NCBI RefSeq assembly: GCF_029867415.1 | Contig: NC_081183.1 | Coordinates: 14,690,404 to 14,754,403 of the forward strand | DNA length: 64,000 bases | Direction of reading: 5' to 3' | Source: Vicia villosa | Taxonomy: Eukaryota; Streptophyta; Magnoliopsida; Fabales; Fabaceae | Shown here: positions 1 to 12,861 of the stretch, piece after piece | Layout of the letters: every line of letters begins with the position of its first letter | Position numbering within the stretch: the first letter of the stretch is position 1 | Made by a program: the position numbers and the translations under genes | The notes under the pieces: generated by a model | What the model was told of the DNA's origin: nothing | Seen by the model: the letters and a program-made list of their open reading frames with translations, nothing else | Databases searched by the model: none

Positions 1-713
1 TTTATGTAGTATAACACACGAAAATCTATAAATAGATAAAATTTTGCAAGTTTAAAAAACTACGTGACTTTTATGTAGTATAGCACACGAAAATCTTCCA
101 AAAATACTAATGTATACAAGTTTAACGAACTTCGTGACTTTTTTGTAGTATAGCACACAATAATCTTCAAAAATACAAAAATTTGCAAGTTTAACAAGCT
201 TCGTGACTTTTATGTAGTGTAGTACACAAAAATATTCCAAAAGGCCAAATTTTGCAAGTTTTACAAACTTCGGGACTTTTACGTAGTATATTGCCCATGA
301 AAATCTTTCAAAAGACTAAATTTTGCAAGTTTAACAAACTTCATGACTTTTATGTAGTATATAGTACACAGAAATCTTCCAAGATATTAAAATTTGCAAG
401 TTTAACAAACTTTGTGATTTTTATGTAGTACAGCACACGAAAATCTTCCCAAATACAAAGATTTGCAAGTTTAACAAACTTCGCGACTTTTATGTAGTAT
501 AGCACACAAAAATCTTCCAAAATACTAAAATTTGCAAGTTTAACAAACTTCGTGACTTTTATATAGTGTAGTACACAAAAATATTCCGAAAGACCAAATT
601 TTGCAAGTTTTACAAATTTCGGGACTTTTACGTAGTATATAGCACACGAATATCTTTCAAAAGACTAAATTTTGCAAGTTTAACAAACTTCATGACTTTT
701 ATGTAGTATAAAG

Positions 714-1614
714 TAGGGGTGATAAAAACCAAACCAACCCAATAGAAAACCGCAAACCAAACCAAACCAAACCAAAACCGTAAAAAACCGCATTTTGTTT
801 GGATTAATTTGGGTCATCTTCTAGCAAAACCGCACGATTCGGTTTGGTTTGCGGTTTGTGTTTTGTAAACCAAACCAAACCGAATCAAACCGCACTATGT
901 TACAACCTAACTTTTACTTAACTCACATCCAACCCAAACTTAAATTTATAATACCTTAACCTTATGATTACGAACAATTTTCTCATCCTTACACACATGA
1001 TTTATTCCCGGTCATCTCAAATCTCTAATAGCATTATCGTGCCTTCTTTGCCACATTCATCTTCCCTCTTTTTCTATAATCTCTACTCTCTTATATTCTC
1101 TCTTTTTCACTTTCTCATTTCTATGCAAATGTTTTCTATTTCAGTTTCGTTTTTATCGCACATCTTCTTCTCTAATCATTCAACTCTTTTGTTTTTTCTT
1201 TTTCACCTTCACTAATCTCTCGTCTCGTCTCTTCTATTTTTTTTCATTCTAATAATTTTTATATTGTTTTATACTATTATTTTATGTTTATTATTCCACT
1301 TTTGTCTAATTTAATTTTTACAAATTAAATAGAAAGTTATTGTCAAAATATGACGAGTTTTGTTGTTATTTGATAGTGTATGAATGTCTAAATACAAAGT
1401 TATGTTGTCATCTATATGTATATGTATGGTTCAATAAAATATTTATAAAAAACCAAATCAACCGAACCGAACCAAACCGCATTAGTTTGGTTTAGTTTGG
1501 TTCGTAATTTTTTTAAAAGCCAACCGAACCAAACCAAACCGCACGACTTTTTCTCTTGCGGTTCGGATGATTTTTTTCGTCAAAACCGCCCAAACCGCAC
1601 CGCGAACACCCCTA
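714..1614 (+). mobile_element. Non-autonomous hAT element, copy 1 (901 bp)
   Basis: The element begins TAGGGGTG and ends CACCCCTA, an 8-bp terminal inverted repeat of hAT type. It is flanked on both sides by the 8-bp direct repeat GTATAAAG (706-713 and 1615-1622), the duplication length expected for hAT. Both subterminal regions are rich in AACCGC and CCAAACC motifs, plausible transposase-binding repeats. A perfect 15-bp inverted repeat lies at 836-850 / 872-886. The interior (about 940-1440) is T-rich and non-coding and no transposase is encoded, so the element needs an autonomous partner. Orientation is arbitrary. Confidence 0.9.
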
Positions 1615-3365
1615 GTATAAAGTACACGGAAATCTTCCAAAATATTAAAATTTGCAAGTTTAAAAAACTTCGTGACTTTTATGTAGTATAGCACACAAAA
1701 ATTTTCCGAAATACAAATGTATGCAAGTTTAACAAACTTCGTGACTTTTATGTAGTATAGCATAACACACGATAATCTTCAAAAATACAAAAATTTGCAA
1801 GTTTAACAAGCTTCGTGACTTTTATGTAGTGTAGTACACAAAAATATTCCAAAAGACCAAATTTTGCATGTTTTACAAACTTCGGAACTTTTATGAAGTA
1901 TAGCACACGAAAATTTTCCAAAATACCAAAGTATACAAGTTTAACGAAGTTTGTGACTTTTATGTTGTATAACACACGAAAATCTTCCAAAATACAAAAA
2001 TTTGCAAGTTCATACGAACTTCGTGACTTTTATGCAGTATAGCACACGATAATCTTCAAAAATACAAAAATTTGCAAGTTTAACAAGCTTCGTGACTTTT
2101 ATGTAGTGTAGTACACAAAAATATTCCAAAAGACAAAATTTTGCAAGTTTTACAAATTTCGGGACTTTTACGTAGTATTTAGCACACGAAAATCTTTCAA
2201 AAGACTAAATTTTGCAAGTTTAACAAACTTCATGCATTTTAGGTAGTATATAGTACACGAAAATCTTCCAAAATATTAAAATTTGCAAGTTTAACGAACT
2301 TCGTTACTTTTATGTACTATAACACACGAAATTCTTCCAAAAGACCAACTTTTGAAAGTTTAAAAAACTTCGGTACTTTTATGTAGTATTGCACGCGAAA
2401 ATCTACCAAAATACAAAAATTTATAAGTTTAACGAACTTCGTGACTTTTTTGTAGTATAGCACACGAAAATCTTCCAAAATACAAAAATTTGTAAGTTTA
2501 ACGAACTTCGTGACTTTTATGTAGTATAGCACACGAAAATCATCCAAATTACCAAAATTTGCTAGTTTAACAAACTTCGTGACTTTTATGTAGTATAGCA
2601 CACAAAAATCTTCCAAAATATTAAGATTTGAACGTTTAACGAAGTTCGTGACTTTTATGTAGTATAACACACGAAAATCTATAAATAGACAAAATTTTGC
2701 AAGTTTAAAAAACTACGTGACTTTTATGTAGTATAGCACACGAAAACCTTCCAAAATACTAATGTATACAAGTTTAACGAACTTCGTGACTTTTTTGTAG
2801 TATAGCACACAATAATCTTCAAAAATACAAAAATTTGCAAGTTTAACAAGCTTCGTGACTTTTATGTAGTGTAGTACACAAAAATATTCCAAAAGGCCAA
2901 ATTTTGCAAGTTTTACAAACTTCGGGACTTTTACGTAGTATATTGCCCATGAAAATCTTTCAAAAGACTAAATTTTGCAAGTTTAACAAACTTCATGACT
3001 TTTATGTAGTATATAGTACACAGAAATCTTCCAAGATATTAAAATTTGCAAGTTTAACAAACTTTGTGATTTTTATGTAGTACAGCACACGAAAATCTTC
3101 CCAAATACAAAGATTTGCAAGTTTAACAAACTTCGCGACTTTTATGTAGTATAGCACACAAAAATCTTCCAAAATACTAAAATTTGCAAGTTTAACAAAC
3201 TTCGTGACTTTTATATAGTGTAGTACACAAAAATATTCCGAAAGACCAAATTTTGCAAGTTTTACAAATTTCGGGACTTTTACGTAGTATATAGCACACG
3301 AATATCTTTCAAAAGACTAAATTTTGCAAGTTTAACAAACTTCATGACTTTTATGTAGTATAAAG

Positions 3366-4266
3366 TAGGGGTGATAAAAACCAAACCAACCCAATAGAAA
3401 ACCGCAAACCAAACCAAACCAAACCAAAACCGTAAAAAACCGCATTTTGTTTGGATTAATTTGGGTCATCTTCTAGCAAAACCGCACGATTCGGTTTGGT
3501 TTGCGGTTTGTGTTTTGTAAACCAAACCAAACCGAATCAAACCGCACTATGTTACAACCTAACTTTTACTTAACTCACATCCAACCCAAACTTAAATTTA
3601 TAATACCTTAACCTTATGATTACGAACAATTTTCTCATCCTTACACACATGATTTATTCCCGGTCATCTCAAATCTCTAATAGCATTATCGTGCCTTCTT
3701 TGCCACATTCATCTTCCCTCTTTTTCTATAATCTCTACTCTCTTATATTCTCTCTTTTTCACTTTCTCATTTCTATGCAAATGTTTTCTATTTCAGTTTC
3801 GTTTTTATCGCACATCTTCTTCTCTAATCATTCAACTCTTTTGTTTTTTCTTTTTCACCTTCACTAATCTCTCGTCTCGTCTCTTCTATTTTTTTTCATT
3901 CTAATAATTTTTATATTGTTTTATACTATTATTTTATGTTTATTATTCCACTTTTGTCTAATTTAATTTTTACAAATTAAATAGAAAGTTATTGTCAAAA
4001 TATGACGAGTTTTGTTGTTATTTGATAGTGTATGAATGTCTAAATACAAAGTTATGTTGTCATCTATATGTATATGTATGGTTCAATAAAATATTTATAA
4101 AAAACCAAATCAACCGAACCGAACCAAACCGCATTAGTTTGGTTTAGTTTGGTTCGTAATTTTTTTAAAAGCCAACCGAACCAAACCAAACCGCACGACT
4201 TTTTCTCTTGCGGTTCGGATGATTTTTTTCGTCAAAACCGCCCAAACCGCACCGCGAACACCCCTA
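3366..4266 (+). mobile_element. Non-autonomous hAT element, copy 2 (901 bp)
   Basis: This is the same 901-bp element as copy 1, in the next 2652-bp unit. TAGGGGTG/CACCCCTA ends and GTATAAAG on both sides (3358-3365 and 4267-4274) are intact. Confidence 0.9.
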
Positions 4267-6017
4267 GTATAAAGTACACGGAAATCTTCCAAAATATTAA
4301 AATTTGCAAGTTTAAAAAACTTCGTGACTTTTATGTAGTATAGCACACAAAAATTTTCCGAAATACAAATGTATGCAAGTTTAACAAACTTCGTGACTTT
4401 TATGTAGTATAGCATAACACACGATAATCTTCAAAAATACAAAAATTTGCAAGTTTAACAAGCTTCGTGACTTTTATGTAGTGTAGTACACAAAAATATT
4501 CCAAAAGACCAAATTTTGCATGTTTTACAAACTTCGGAACTTTTATGAAGTATAGCACACGAAAATCTTCCAAAATACCAAAGTATACAAGTTTAACGAA
4601 GTTTGTGACTTTTATGTTGTATAACACACGAAAATCTTCCAAAATACAAAAATTTGCAAGTTCATACGAACTTCGTGACTTTTATGCAGTATAGCACACG
4701 ATAATCTTCAAAAATACAAAAATTTGCAAGTTTAACAAGCTTCGTGACTTTTATGTAGTGTAGTACACAAAAATATTCCAAAAGACAAAATTTTGCAAGT
4801 TTTACAAATTTCGGGACTTTTACGTAGTATTTAGCACACGAAAATCTTTCAAAAGACTAAATTTTGCAAGTTTAACAAACTTCATGCATTTTAGGTAGTA
4901 TATAGTACACGAAAATCTTCCAAAATATTAAAATTTGCAAGTTTAACGAACTTCGTTACTTTTATGTACTATAACACACGAAATTCTTCCAAAAGACCAA
5001 CTTTTGAAAGTTTAAAAAACTTCGGTACTTTTATGTAGTATTGCACGCGAAAATCTACCAAAATACAAAAATTTATAAGTTTAACGAACTTCGTGACTTT
5101 TTTGTAGTATAGCACACGAAAATCTTCCAAAATACAAAAATTTGTAAGTTTAACGAACTTCGTGACTTTTATGTAGTATAGCACACGAAAATCATCCAAA
5201 TTACCAAAATTTGCTAGTTTAACAAACTTCGTGACTTTTATGTAGTATAGCACACAAAAATCTTCCAAAATATTAAGATTTGAACGTTAAACGAAGTTCG
5301 TGACTTTTATGTAGTATAACACACGAAAATCTATAAATAGACAAAATTTTGCAAGTTTAAAAAACTACGTGACTTTTATGTAGTATAGCACACGAAAATC
5401 TTCCAAAATACTAATGTATACAAGTTTAACGAACTTCGTGACTTTTTTGTAGTATAGCACACAATAATCTTCAAAAATACAAAAATTTGCAAGTTTAACA
5501 AGCTTCGTGACTTTTATGTAGTGTAGTACACAAAAATATTCCAAAAGGCCAAATTTTGCAAGTTTTACAAACTTCGGGACTTTTACGTAGTATATTGCCC
5601 ATGAAAATCTTTCAAAAGACTAAATTTTGCAAGTTTAACAAACTTCATGACTTTTATGTAGTATATAGTACACAGAAATCTTCCAAGATATTAAAATTTG
5701 CAAGTTTAACAAACTTTGTGATTTTTATGTAGTACAGCACACGAAAATCTTCCCAAATACAAAGATTTGCAAGTTTAACAAACTTCGCGACTTTTATGTA
5801 GTATAGCACACAAAAATCTTCCAAAATACTAAAATTTGCAAGTTTAACAAACTTCGTGACTTTTATATAATGTAGTACACAAAAATATTCCGAAAGACCA
5901 AATTTTGCAAGTTTTACAAATTTCGGGACTTTTACGTAGTATATAGCACACGAATATCTTTCAAAAGACTAAATTTTGCAAGTTTAACAAACTTCATGAC
6001 TTTTATGTAGTATAAAG

Positions 6018-6520
6018 TAGGGGTGATAAAAACCAAACCAACCCAATAGAAAACCGCAAACCAAACCAAACCAAACCAAAACCGTAAAAAACCGCATTTT
6101 GTTTGGATTAATTTGGGTCATCTTCTAGCAAAACCGCACGATTCGGTTTGGTTTGCGGTTTGTGTTTTGTAAACCAAACCAAACCGAATCAAACCGCACT
6201 ATGTTACAACCTAACTTTTACTTAACTCACATCCAACCCAAACTTAAATTTATAATACCTTAACCTTATGATTACGAACAATTTTCTCATCCTTACACAC
6301 ATGATTTATTCCCGGTCATCTCAAATCTCTAATATCATTATCGTGCCTTCTTTGCCACATTCATCTTCCCTCTTTTTCTATAATCTCCACTCTCTTATAT
6401 TCTCTCTTTTTCACTTTCTCATTTCTATGCAAATGATTTCTATTTCAGTTTCGTTTTTATCGCACATCTTCTTCTCTAATCATTCAACTCTTTTGTTTTT
6501 TCTTTTTCACCTTCACTAAT
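6018..6520 (+). mobile_element. Truncated hAT element, copy 3
   Basis: The left TAGGGGTG end and the GTATAAAG flank (6010-6017) are present. The element stops after about 503 bp, at CTTCACTAAT, and passes directly into satellite sequence. The right end and right-hand duplication are lost, so this copy is not mobile. Confidence 0.88.
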
Positions 6521-7059
6521 ACCAGATTTTTCAAGATTAACAAACTTCGTGACTTTTATGTAGTGTAGTACACGAAAATATTCCAATAGACCAAATTTTG
6601 CAAGTTTAACAAACTTCGGGACTTTTACGTAGTATATAGCGCACGAAAATCATCCAAAAGACTAAATTTTGGAAGTTTTACAAACTTCATGACTTTTATG
6701 TAGTATATAGTACACAGAAATCTTCCAAGATATTAAAATTTGCAAGTTTAACAAACTTTGTGATTTTTATGTAGTACAGCACACGAAAATCTTCCCAAAT
6801 ACAAAGATTTGCAAGTTTAACAAACTTCGCGACTTTTATGTAGTATAGCACACAAAAATCTTCCAAAATACTAAAATTTGCAAGTTTAACAAACTTCGTG
6901 ACTTTTATATAGTGTAGTACACAAAAATATTCCGAAAGACCAAATTTTGCAAGTTTTACAAATTTCGGGACTTTTACGTAGTATATAGCACACGAATATC
7001 TTTCAAAAGACTAAATTTTGCAAGTTTAACAAACTTCATGACTTTTATGTAGTATAAAG

Positions 7060-7562
7060 TAGGGGTGATAAAAACCAAACCAACCCAATAGAAAACCGCA
7101 AACCAAACCAAACCAAACCAAAACCGTAAAAAACCGCATTTTGTTTGGATTAATTTGGGTCATCTTCTAGCAAAACCGCACGATTCGGTTTGGTTTGCGG
7201 TTTGTGTTTTGTAAACCAAACCAAACCGAATCAAACCGCACTATGTTACAACCTAACTTTTACTTAACTCACATCCAACCCAAACTTAAATTTATAATAC
7301 CTTAACCTTATGATTACGAACAATTTTCTCATCCTTACACACATGATTTATTCCCGGTCATCTCAAATCTCTAATATCATTATCGTGCCTTCTTTGCCAC
7401 ATTCATCTTCCCTCTTTTTCTATAATCTCCACTCTCTTATATTCTCTCTTTTTCACTTTCTCATTTCTATGCAAATGTTTTCTATTTCAGTTTCGTTTTT
7501 ATCGCACATCTTCTTCTCTAATCATTCAACTCTTTTGTTTTTTCTTTTTCACCTTCACTAAT
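7060..7562 (+). mobile_element. Truncated hAT element, copy 4
   Basis: This copy has the same breakpoint and length (503 bp) as copy 3, 1042 bp downstream. It arose by duplication of the deleted copy, since an identical independent deletion is unlikely. Confidence 0.88.
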
Positions 7563-8795
7563 ACCAGATTTTTCAAGATTAACAAACTTCGTGACTTTTA
7601 TGTAGTGTAGTACACGAAAATATTCCAATAGACCAAATTTTGCAAGTTTAACAAACTTCGGGACTTTTACGTAGTATATAGCGCACGAAAATCATCCAAA
7701 AGACTAAATTTTGGAAGTTTTACAAACTTCATGACTTTTATGTAGTATATAGTACACGAAAATCTTCCAAAATATTAAAATTTGCAAGTTTAACGAACTT
7801 CGTTACTTTTATGTACTATAACACACGAAATTCTTCCAAAAGACCAACTTTTGAAAGTTTAAAAAACTTCGGTACTTTTATGTAGTATTGCATGCGAAAA
7901 TCTACCAAAATACAAAAATTTATAAGTTTAACGAACTTCGTGACTTTTTTGTAGTATAGCACACGAAAATCTTCCAAAATACAAAAATTTGTAAGTTTAA
8001 CGAACTTCGTGACTTTTATGTAGTATAGCACACAAAAATCTTCCAAAATATTAAGATTTGCAAGTTTAACGAAGTTCGTGACTTTTATGTAGTATAACAC
8101 ACGAAAATCTATAAATAGACAAAATTTTGCAAATTTAAAAAACTACGTGACTTTTATGTAGTATAGCACACGAAAATCTTCCAAAATACTAATGTATACA
8201 AGTTTAACAAACTTCGTGACTTTTTTGTAGTATAGCACACAATAATCTTCAAAAATACAAAAATTTGCAAGTTTAACAAGCTTCGTGACTTTTATGTAGT
8301 GTAGTACACAAAAATATTCCAAAAGACCAACTTTTGCAAGTTTTACAAACTTCGGGACTTTTACGTAGTATATTGCCCATGAAAATCTTTCAAAAGACTA
8401 AATTTTGCAAGTTTAACAAACTTCATGACTTTTATGTAGTATATAGTACACAGAAATCTTCCAAGATATTAAAATTTGCAAGTTTAACAAACTTTGTGAT
8501 TTTTATGCAGTACAGCACACGAAAATCTTCCCAAATACAAAGATTTGCAAGTTTAACAAACTTCGCGACTTTTATGTAGTATAGCACACAAAAATCTTCC
8601 AAAATACTAAAATTTGCAAGTTTAACAAACTTCGTGACTTTTATATAGTGTAGTACACAAAAATATTCCGAAAGACCAAATTTTGCAAGTTTTACAAATT
8701 TCGGGACTTTTACGTAGTATATAGCACACGAATATCTTTCAAAAGACTAAATTTTGCAAGTTTAACAAACTTCATGACTTTTATGTAGTATAAAG

Positions 8796-9696
8796 TAGGG
8801 GTGATAAAAACCAAACCAACCCAATAGAAAACCGCAAACCAAACCAAACCAAACCAAAACCGTAAAAAACCGCATTTTGTTTGGATTAATTTGGGTCATC
8901 TTCTAACAAAACCGCACGATTCGGTTTGGTTTGCGGTTTGTGTTTTGTAAACCAAACCAAACCGAATCAAACCGCACTATGTTACAACCTAACTTTTACT
9001 TAACTCACATCCAACCCAAACTTAAATTTATAATACCTTAACCTTATGATTACGAACAATTTTCTCATCCTTACACACATGATTTATTCCCGGTCATCTC
9101 AAATCTCTAATAGCATTATCGTGCCTTCTTTGCCACATTCATCTTCCCTCTTTTTCTATAATCTCTACTCTCTTATATTCTCTCTTTTTCACTTTCTCAT
9201 TTCTATGTAAATGTTTTCTATTTCAGTTTCGTTTTTATCGCACATCTTCTTCTCTAATCATTCAACTCTTTTGTTTTTTCTTTTTCACCTTCACTAATCT
9301 CTCGTCTCGTCTCTTCTATTTTTTTTCATTCTAATAATTTTTATATTGTTTTATACTATTATTTTATGTTTATTATTCCACTTTTGTCTAATTTAATTTT
9401 TACAAATTAAATAGAAAGTTATTGTCAAAATATGACGAGTTTTGTTGTTATTTGATAGTGTATGAATGTCTAAATACAAAGTTATGTTGTCATCTATATG
9501 TATATGTATGGTTCAATAAAATATTTATAAAAAACCAAATCAACCGAACCGAACCAAACCGCATTAGTTTGGTTTGGTTTGGTTCGTAATTTTTTTAAAA
9601 GCCAACCGAACCAAACCAAACCGCACGACTTTTTCTCTTGCGGTTCGGATGATTTTTTTCGTCAAAACCGCCCAAACCGCACCGCGAACACCCCTA
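8796..9696 (+). mobile_element. Non-autonomous hAT element, copy 5 (901 bp)
   Basis: Full-length copy with TAGGGGTG/CACCCCTA ends and GTATAAAG on both sides (8788-8795 and 9697-9704). It differs from copy 1 by scattered substitutions, for example near 9208. Confidence 0.9.
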
Positions 9697-10484
9697 GTAT
9701 AAAGTACACGGAAATCTTCCAAAATATTAAAATTTGCAAGTTTAAAAAACTTCGTGACTTTTATGTAGTATAGCACACAAAAATTTTCCGAAATACAAAT
9801 GTATGCAAGTTTAACAAACTTCGTGACTTTTATGTAGTATAACATAACACACGATAATCTTCAAAAATACAAAAATTTGCAAGTTTAAGAGGCTTCGTGA
9901 CTTTTATGTAGTGTAGTACACAAAAATATTCCAAAAGACCAAATTTTGCATGTTTTACAAACTTCGGAACTTTTATGAAGTATAGCACACGAAAATCTTC
10001 CAAAATACCAAAGTATACAAGTTTAACGAAGTTTGTGACTTTTATGTTGTATAACACACGAAAATCTTCCAAAATACAAAAATTTGCAAGTTCATACGAA
10101 CTTCGTGACTTTTATGCCGTATAGCACATGATAATCTTCAAAAATACAAAAATTTGCAAGTTTAACAAGCTTCGTGACTTTTATGTAGTGTAGTACACAA
10201 AAATATTCCAAAAGACCAAATTTTGCAAGTTTTACAAATTTCGGGACTTTTACGTAGTATTTAGCACACGAAAATCTTTCAAAAGACTAAATTTTGCAAG
10301 TTTAACAAACTTCATGCATTTTAGGTAGTATATGTCATACCCCAATTTTTGACCTAAGATACCACCTCATATCATAGCATATGCATCATTTGCATCTCTA
10401 ACAAATTGCATAGCTTGTGTTTGTTACTTGTGGCTCAGCAGGATTTAATCAGGAAATCACTCATCAGTACAAGTAACAATCAAT

Positions 10485-11553
10485 TAGGGTTTTGTTCTCC
10501 CTTCATTTCAAATGAATTATCTTCATCAACAATCAACATTTGGTCCTCAGAGATTCATTTCAACAAGCTCAAAGACTTTGAATCGACTGAATTAGGGTTT
10601 TGACTGAAGACAGCATACTCCTGACTTTTGCTCAGGACTTGACCTAATGACTTGGGACATGACCTCAAGACCCCAAGTGCATCATTTTGACCTAATCCAT
10701 TGGCTCAGAACATCTCCTATACAAAGATTGATCAGACAAATCCTCAGAATCAGGGTTTTGAACTATCAGGGACTGAAATCAGGGATCACATTTGGGAAAC
10801 CCTAAAAACCCCCAGGAAGTCAATCAAAGGTTTCAATCATCCTCAAATAATCCCTATGACAATATACAATGGAAATTACATCTCAATTCAAGACCTACAG
10901 GCATCAATTTCATCAGGTCGACAATTAGGGTTTTTTGACCTAATTCACTGAACAACTGACTTTTTAATCAGGACATGGTGCCACAACTCAAACCATGGCT
11001 CAATATCCTCTAATGCTTCAATGTGATCCATTCATACCATTCATTTGATGAGGATAGCCTGTTTCATTTGAAATCTCCAGAAACGCGATTCGTTTGAAAA
11101 AGTCAACTGTACAAGATCACCATTGACTTTTGGGGAATTTTGGTCAACCATGACTTTTGAAGTTTTAAATCATCAATATATGATATGAGAAGTCATTTGA
11201 TCAAGGAAAATCAAGAAAATCAATCAAGAATCAAAAGTCAAAAGTTTGACTTTTCATACTTAGAAAAATTTCTAAGTGTTTTTCAATGGTTTTTTCCAAA
11301 CTTTGGAAGGGAATTTCTCAAAATTTCACCTACAAACTGAAAAAAACTTCCAACATGAAAGTTGTAGATTTTGATCCAATAAACAACTTTGACACATATA
11401 AATTTTTTCCATAAGATCAACCATTTAAGAGATATGGTGCTTCAAAGTTGGTACTTTTTGAAAATTTCACTTAAAACTTCATTTTCTTCAAAGTTCATGG
11501 ATCTTTTTCACCCATTTCCTTAAAGGTCTTGAAGAAACTTTCAACTAGGGTTT
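10485..11553 (+). promoter_or_regulatory. Cluster of telo-box motifs in U3
   Basis: TAGGGTTT occurs at 10485-10492, 10593-10600, 10926-10933 and 11546-11553, and AAACCCTA at 10797-10804. In plants the AAACCCTA telo-box is bound by TRB-type Myb proteins and occurs in promoters of growth-related genes and in Polycomb response elements. That it acts here is inference from position and repetition. Confidence 0.45.
11101..11277 (+). promoter_or_regulatory. W-box cores and two palindromes in U3
   Basis: TTGACT/AGTCAA-type W-box cores lie at 11101-11106, 11123-11128, 11142-11147 (GGTCAA), 11236-11241 and 11246-11251. The last two form a perfect inverted repeat with 10-bp arms (11233-11242 / 11245-11254). 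A second perfect inverted repeat with 9-bp arms follows (11258-11266 / 11269-11277). Both palindromes recur unchanged in the 3' LTR, at 28896-28917 and 28921-28940. W-boxes are WRKY-factor targets, so a stress-responsive promoter is a plausible inference. Confidence 0.45.
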
Positions 11554-11907
11554 TGAAGTGTGTAATATGAGCTTTCCAAAATGTCCAAGAGCATGAAAAA
11601 ATATGGAGTGTAGCCATGGTTTTGAATTTTGACATTAGTGACCATTTCACTTGAAATTTCAAGCCATTTTTGCAAAGTTATGAACCAATTTGCCAAATAA
11701 TGCAAGTAATGATACATAGAGGCAATAATTGAATGATATTTTCTGATTTGAAGATCAGAATGGAAGAGGATAGGAAGCTTGGAATTTAACCATGGTTTAG
11801 TAACTTTAACCATTTGCATTTAATGTGAAAGATTCCATTTTATCTCTTAAGCCAAATCATCATTCTTGAAGCAACTTGCAAGAGCTCTTCATTCAGAATC
11901 CTTGGCC

Positions 11908-11915
11908 TATAAATA
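11908..11915 (+). promoter_or_regulatory. TATA box of the LTR promoter
   Basis: TATAAATA within GGCCTATAAATAGAGG is a strong plant TATA box. Transcription would start about 30 bp downstream, near 11940, fixing the U3/R border. The same box is in the 3' LTR at 29571-29578. Confidence 0.75.
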
Positions 11916-12861
11916 GAGGTTCAAATCATCTTCAAATTCACACCAAAACCTCACAATTATAGGTTTTCTCTCTTCTTTCTAGAATTGCAAGTTTCATAGT
12001 TTTCAAAGAGGTAGAAAACTCAACCTCCAAACCCTTTGAGTTATGGCCAAAGTGATGGTTCTAACATCTCATAAACATCAAATATGATGTGTTTGAACCA
12101 CTCACACACCCCAAATCACCCCAAAACTCAGAATCATCATCTCACCTCCATATGAACATGAATTGAACCTTATCATGCCAAAATCCATTCCAGGCCATTT
12201 CTGTCCAAACTATCACTTCTAACACCTTCCATATACTTCATATGAATGATCCAAGCACTCACATATGATCTGTAACCTCATAATCTTCAAATTCGATTCA
12301 CACTCCAAGGTTATGCAGGTCGGGTACCACAGCTTAGCACAGATGAATTCAGATGGTTCCAAGCATCCAAGCATGTTCCATAAGGTCCACTGAAGGTGTT
12401 CAGATCAAGAAACAACATCTGGAAGCCCTCATTTGCAGAATTCGATCCTCACTTTTGCCGTTTTTAAGGTAAGAACACTTGAACTTCAAACTCTATGAAT
12501 CACGCATCATAAATGAAATATGAGCATACCATCTTGTTTCTGCACCTATGAGGATCATTAACCCTCAATCAATTGCATCATATCATGATCATACACGATT
12601 TCACTTTGAATTTCAGTTTTAGGGTTCTTCGTGTTCATCACAAAATTGACCCCTTAGAGTAAAAATAAATGAATTATAAGACCACCATCATGTTCCTCGT
12701 GAAAAACCGAGTGAGATAGACCCTTTGATTGATCAAAACAACTCAGTTTTCAGAAAATTCAAAATCAAGTTAGGGATGTGTTCTTGGCGCCATTTTTTGT
12801 TCAGAAATTCAAATGGTTCGTTTTAAAATATAATTAAATGGAAGCGTGTTATTTACAAGCT

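Larger units (their letters stand above)
714..6017. repeat. Higher-order repeat A, two full 2652-bp units
   Basis: Units 714-3365 and 3366-6017 are nearly identical base for base; the next unit starts at 6018, exactly 2652 bp later. Each unit is a 901-bp hAT element followed by about 25 satellite monomers. Positions 1-713 are the end of a preceding unit, offset by one inserted base. The near-identity indicates very recent local amplification, for example by unequal exchange. Confidence 0.93.
6018..8101. repeat. 1042-bp tandem duplication with a truncated hAT
   Basis: The left end of the hAT element occurs at 6018 and again at 7060, 1042 bp apart. Both copies stop at the same internal point (6520 and 7562), followed by the same satellite sequence beginning ACCAGATTTTTCAAG. 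One deletion joined the hAT interior to a monomer, and the deleted version was then duplicated. The two copies differ by only a few bases, for example near 6435 and 7477. Confidence 0.88.
1..10332. repeat. Satellite array, ~69-bp monomer (left block)
   Basis: Head-to-tail monomers of about 69 bp fill this stretch. A monomer reads roughly GACTTTTATGTAGTATAGCA, then CACGAAAATCTTCCAAAA, a variable TACCAAAATTTG-like part, then CAAGTTTAACAAACTTCGT. Repeated CTTCGTGACTTTTATG blocks recur at 69-bp spacing; variants such as TATATAGTACAC or AGCATAACACAC add a few bases. The DNA is AT-rich and has no supported gene. Because 69 is 3 x 23, short open frames appear on both strands; they are by-products of the repeat. 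The block is organised in a 2652-bp higher-order repeat with a hAT element in each unit, and it ends where the Ogre retrotransposon inserted. A known satellite family name cannot be assigned without a search. Confidence 0.95.

Noticed and set aside
735..900. Telomere repeats from the CCAAACC-rich part of the hAT element
   Set aside because: The motif is CCAAA/AACCG, not the plant telomere unit TTTAGGG/CCCTAAA. It is the subterminal repeat of the transposon.
964..1215. 83-residue frame inside each hAT copy
   Set aside because: It is a T-rich low-complexity stretch, resembles no transposase, and is broken in copies 5-10; it is interior filler of a non-autonomous element.
1482..1990. Minus-strand open frames in the satellite (and similar ones throughout 1-10332 and 30074-64000)
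   Set aside because: They repeat the same peptide in step with the 69-bp monomer, have no consistent start, and include frames running into the hAT element. No coding signature is seen.
1..10332. CRISPR-like array
   Set aside because: The direct repeats are contiguous 69-bp satellite monomers without unique spacers, in a plant genome.
10406..10951. Small frames in U3 of both LTRs (65 and 83 residues)
   Set aside because: They lie upstream of the TATA box in non-coding LTR and show no domain. Their preservation between LTRs only reflects the recent insertion.
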